Assembly: GCA_035354435.1 (NCBI GenBank)
Contig: DAOQAY010000071.1
Coordinates: forward strand, 1-13,824
Length of the DNA: 13,824 nucleotides
DNA from: JAKLDO01 sp035354435
GTDB taxonomy: Bacteria > UBP6 > UBA1177
Direction: 5' to 3'
In this document: piece by piece, positions 12,298-13,824 of the stretch
Layout: each line of letters starts with the position of its first letter
Numbering within the stretch: position 1 is the stretch's first letter
The notes under the pieces: model-generated
What the model was told of the DNA's origin: nothing
What the model saw: the letters and a program-made list of their open reading frames with translations, nothing else
The model's database searches: none
Program-made: the position numbers and the translations under genes

Positions 12298-13824
12298 TTA
12301 ATGTCCGTCAGCCGCCGCCTGGTCTTCTCTTTTCTGGAAAACACCTTTCATGAGAATGAGTCCGATAGGAGTTATAATTGCCATAAGACCTATCCATACC
12401 CATACCATGTAATGGTTGGTATATGGTCCAAGTATTTCTTTGTTAGGTCCTACCGGGACATAAGTGTTGAGAAGTATTCCTGACATCGGACCGGCGATCA
12501 TTTTTGCAAGGAAAAACGGAAGAATGGCGAGTGCAAGATATGTGCCTTCTTTTCCTTTGGGAGCTATTTCAGCTGTGAACTGCATAAGTTTCGGTGACCA
12601 TATAGCTTCGCCGATTGTGAAAACAACAATAAAAATAATGAATGGCCAGTATTCAGGAACCGGAGGATTCTGCATAAGAGTGTTCATGTCGGGTGCCATG
12701 CCGAGCCATTTAATGAATACAAGCTCACCCCATACCGAATTGGTAAGCCATGCAACTGACTGTGCAGGTATCATGACGATAAAACATGAAGTTGCAGAAA
12801 CGATAGATCCGAAAACAAGCAGTTTGTATGAAGAGATCTTCTTTGTGAGGAAAGATACAAATGGAACAAGAAATATTATCATTACCGGGTTGAGAACGCC
12901 GTAAATTGCGCCGATCTTTGCATCAAGTCCGAGAACACGCAGACCGTACTTCGGAAAAGTGTAATGAAACTGAAAGAAAACCATTCTGACAAATATTGTC
13001 AATGTTATTATGGATATAAAGATCCAGAAGTATTTCTCTGAAATTACTGATTTTAGCATTTTCCCTGTTTTAACCGCAGCACTTTTTACTGCAACAAGTC
13101 CGCTTCCGTGATTTTCATCAGGTCTGGCAATAGTTTCGCCTTTGTCGTTAAGCTCAACATTTCCACGGATAAAGAAAAGGAAAATAAGACTGCCGATGGT
13201 CATTATCAGAACAAAAAGATAAAGCATCTGATATGAGGAAAGGTGAATTCCCATCATTGTTGCGCCGGCGTTGTCGTTGATTATTTTGCCGGCGGTATCA
13301 TGTGTCGCATAAGATGCACGAACCTTGTCAAAGAATATTCCGCCTAAAGCATAGGCGAGGTTCATTATGACATAGAACAGACCGAATCCGAGTGCGGCGC
13401 TTTCTTTTGTGGTAAATCGTTTGATTGCAACGGAAATTACAGGTGATACAATTGCAAAACCGATTGCAAAAGGAACAAATCCGGCAAAGAAAAGCAGCCA
13501 CGGATTAGTGATAAAAGTAAGTGAAACTCTTGCGATAAGAAGAAAAAATACGCTGAAAAGGAGGGTTTTTTTAATTCCGATTGTGTCGACAAGAGCTCCG
13601 GCGACCATTCCCACCATAGAAAGCATGATCGACCATGTAGTTATATATAGACCGGCATCTACATCGGACAGTCCGCAATCCGCNNNNNNNNNNGTTCTGA
13701 GAAGAGTATGCGATATAAGTCACGATGAGGTATGCAAAAAGTATCCACATGTCACGGGGAGACTGTTTCAAACCTTTTACATACCCCCAGATAATATATA
13801 TCAGGGCTAAACTTAATAGCGGTA
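12298..13824 (-). CDS. MFS transporter, N terminus open and interrupted by an assembly gap
   Basis: A major facilitator superfamily membrane transporter; substrate not recognisable. About 460 residues lie downstream of the gap and show 10-11 hydrophobic helices. The loop 2-3 motif GALVDTIGIKKTLL (G-x-L-x-D-x-x-G-x-K-K-x) is the MFS motif A. A long charged loop (around ELNDKGETIARPDENHG) separates the halves. The protein ends KREDQAAADGH, TAA at 12298. Upstream of the gap, the segment GLKQSPRDMWILFAYLIVTYIAYSSQN reads as the first helix of the same protein. The frame stays open to the window edge with another hydrophobic stretch, LLSLALIYIIWGY. The 10 N are not a multiple of three, so the two parts are nominally out of frame. 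Comparison with related proteins suggests only a few residues are missing. The N-terminal end is outside the window. Confidence 0.82.
13684..13693. other. Assembly gap (10 N)
   Basis: Ten N within the MFS gene, probably a placeholder for a short unresolved join. Codons on the two sides read SSQN before it and ADCGLSD after it. Because 10 is not divisible by three, automatic annotation will split this gene in two. Confidence 0.97.

Noticed and set aside
13571..13771. Separate 66-codon gene across the N run.
   Set aside because: Its first half is the MFS N-terminal helix. The second half is an out-of-frame reading of the MFS gene caused by the 10-N placeholder.

Overview
This window looks like part of a metagenome scaffold from an uncultured, fairly AT-rich bacterium, probably with a Gram-negative envelope. 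The 10-N run at 13684-13693 suggests an assembled scaffold. Two lipoproteins, one with low-complexity Gly-Asn/Asp-Thr/Ser repeats and one with MopE-type Asp/Cys repeats, resemble surface proteins frequent in deltaproteobacterial/Myxococcota-like and candidate-phylum genomes. The sequence alone does not allow a firm phylum call.

Left end (1-1681, minus strand): a visibly more AT-rich, tightly overlapped three-gene cassette. It encodes a 260-aa TIR-like protein, a second and different 193-aa TIR-like protein, and a small membrane protein with two visible helices that runs off the window edge. The genes overlap by 1 and 4 bases and each of the last two has a strong Shine-Dalgarno sequence. This is the best candidate for an undescribed system: a two-TIR plus membrane-protein anti-phage or stress module.

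Plus-strand block (1832-6233): a promoter, a GNTG-repeat Cys-rich lipoprotein, glycogen/starch phosphorylase (glgP), and a lipoprotein with three MopE-like Asp-rich repeats. The gaps between genes are 24 and 16 bases, so this is probably one operon.

Minus-strand block (6236-12289): a perfect -10 and good -35 drive ffh-rpsP-khpA-rimM-trmD-SPOUT methyltransferase-rplS, the conserved signal-recognition/ribosome-maturation order. It is followed without a gap by an unrecognised exported protein and ribD (riboflavin biosynthesis). Several junctions are stop/start overlaps (TGA/GTG, TGA/TTG, TAG/GTG), so translational coupling is likely. ribD ends 2 bases from the stop of the convergent lipoprotein gene, leaving no room for an intergenic terminator.

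Right end (12298-13824, minus strand): an MFS transporter, interrupted by the assembly gap and open at the window edge. No tRNA, rRNA, CRISPR array or insertion sequence was seen. No gene-free stretch exceeds about 220 bases.
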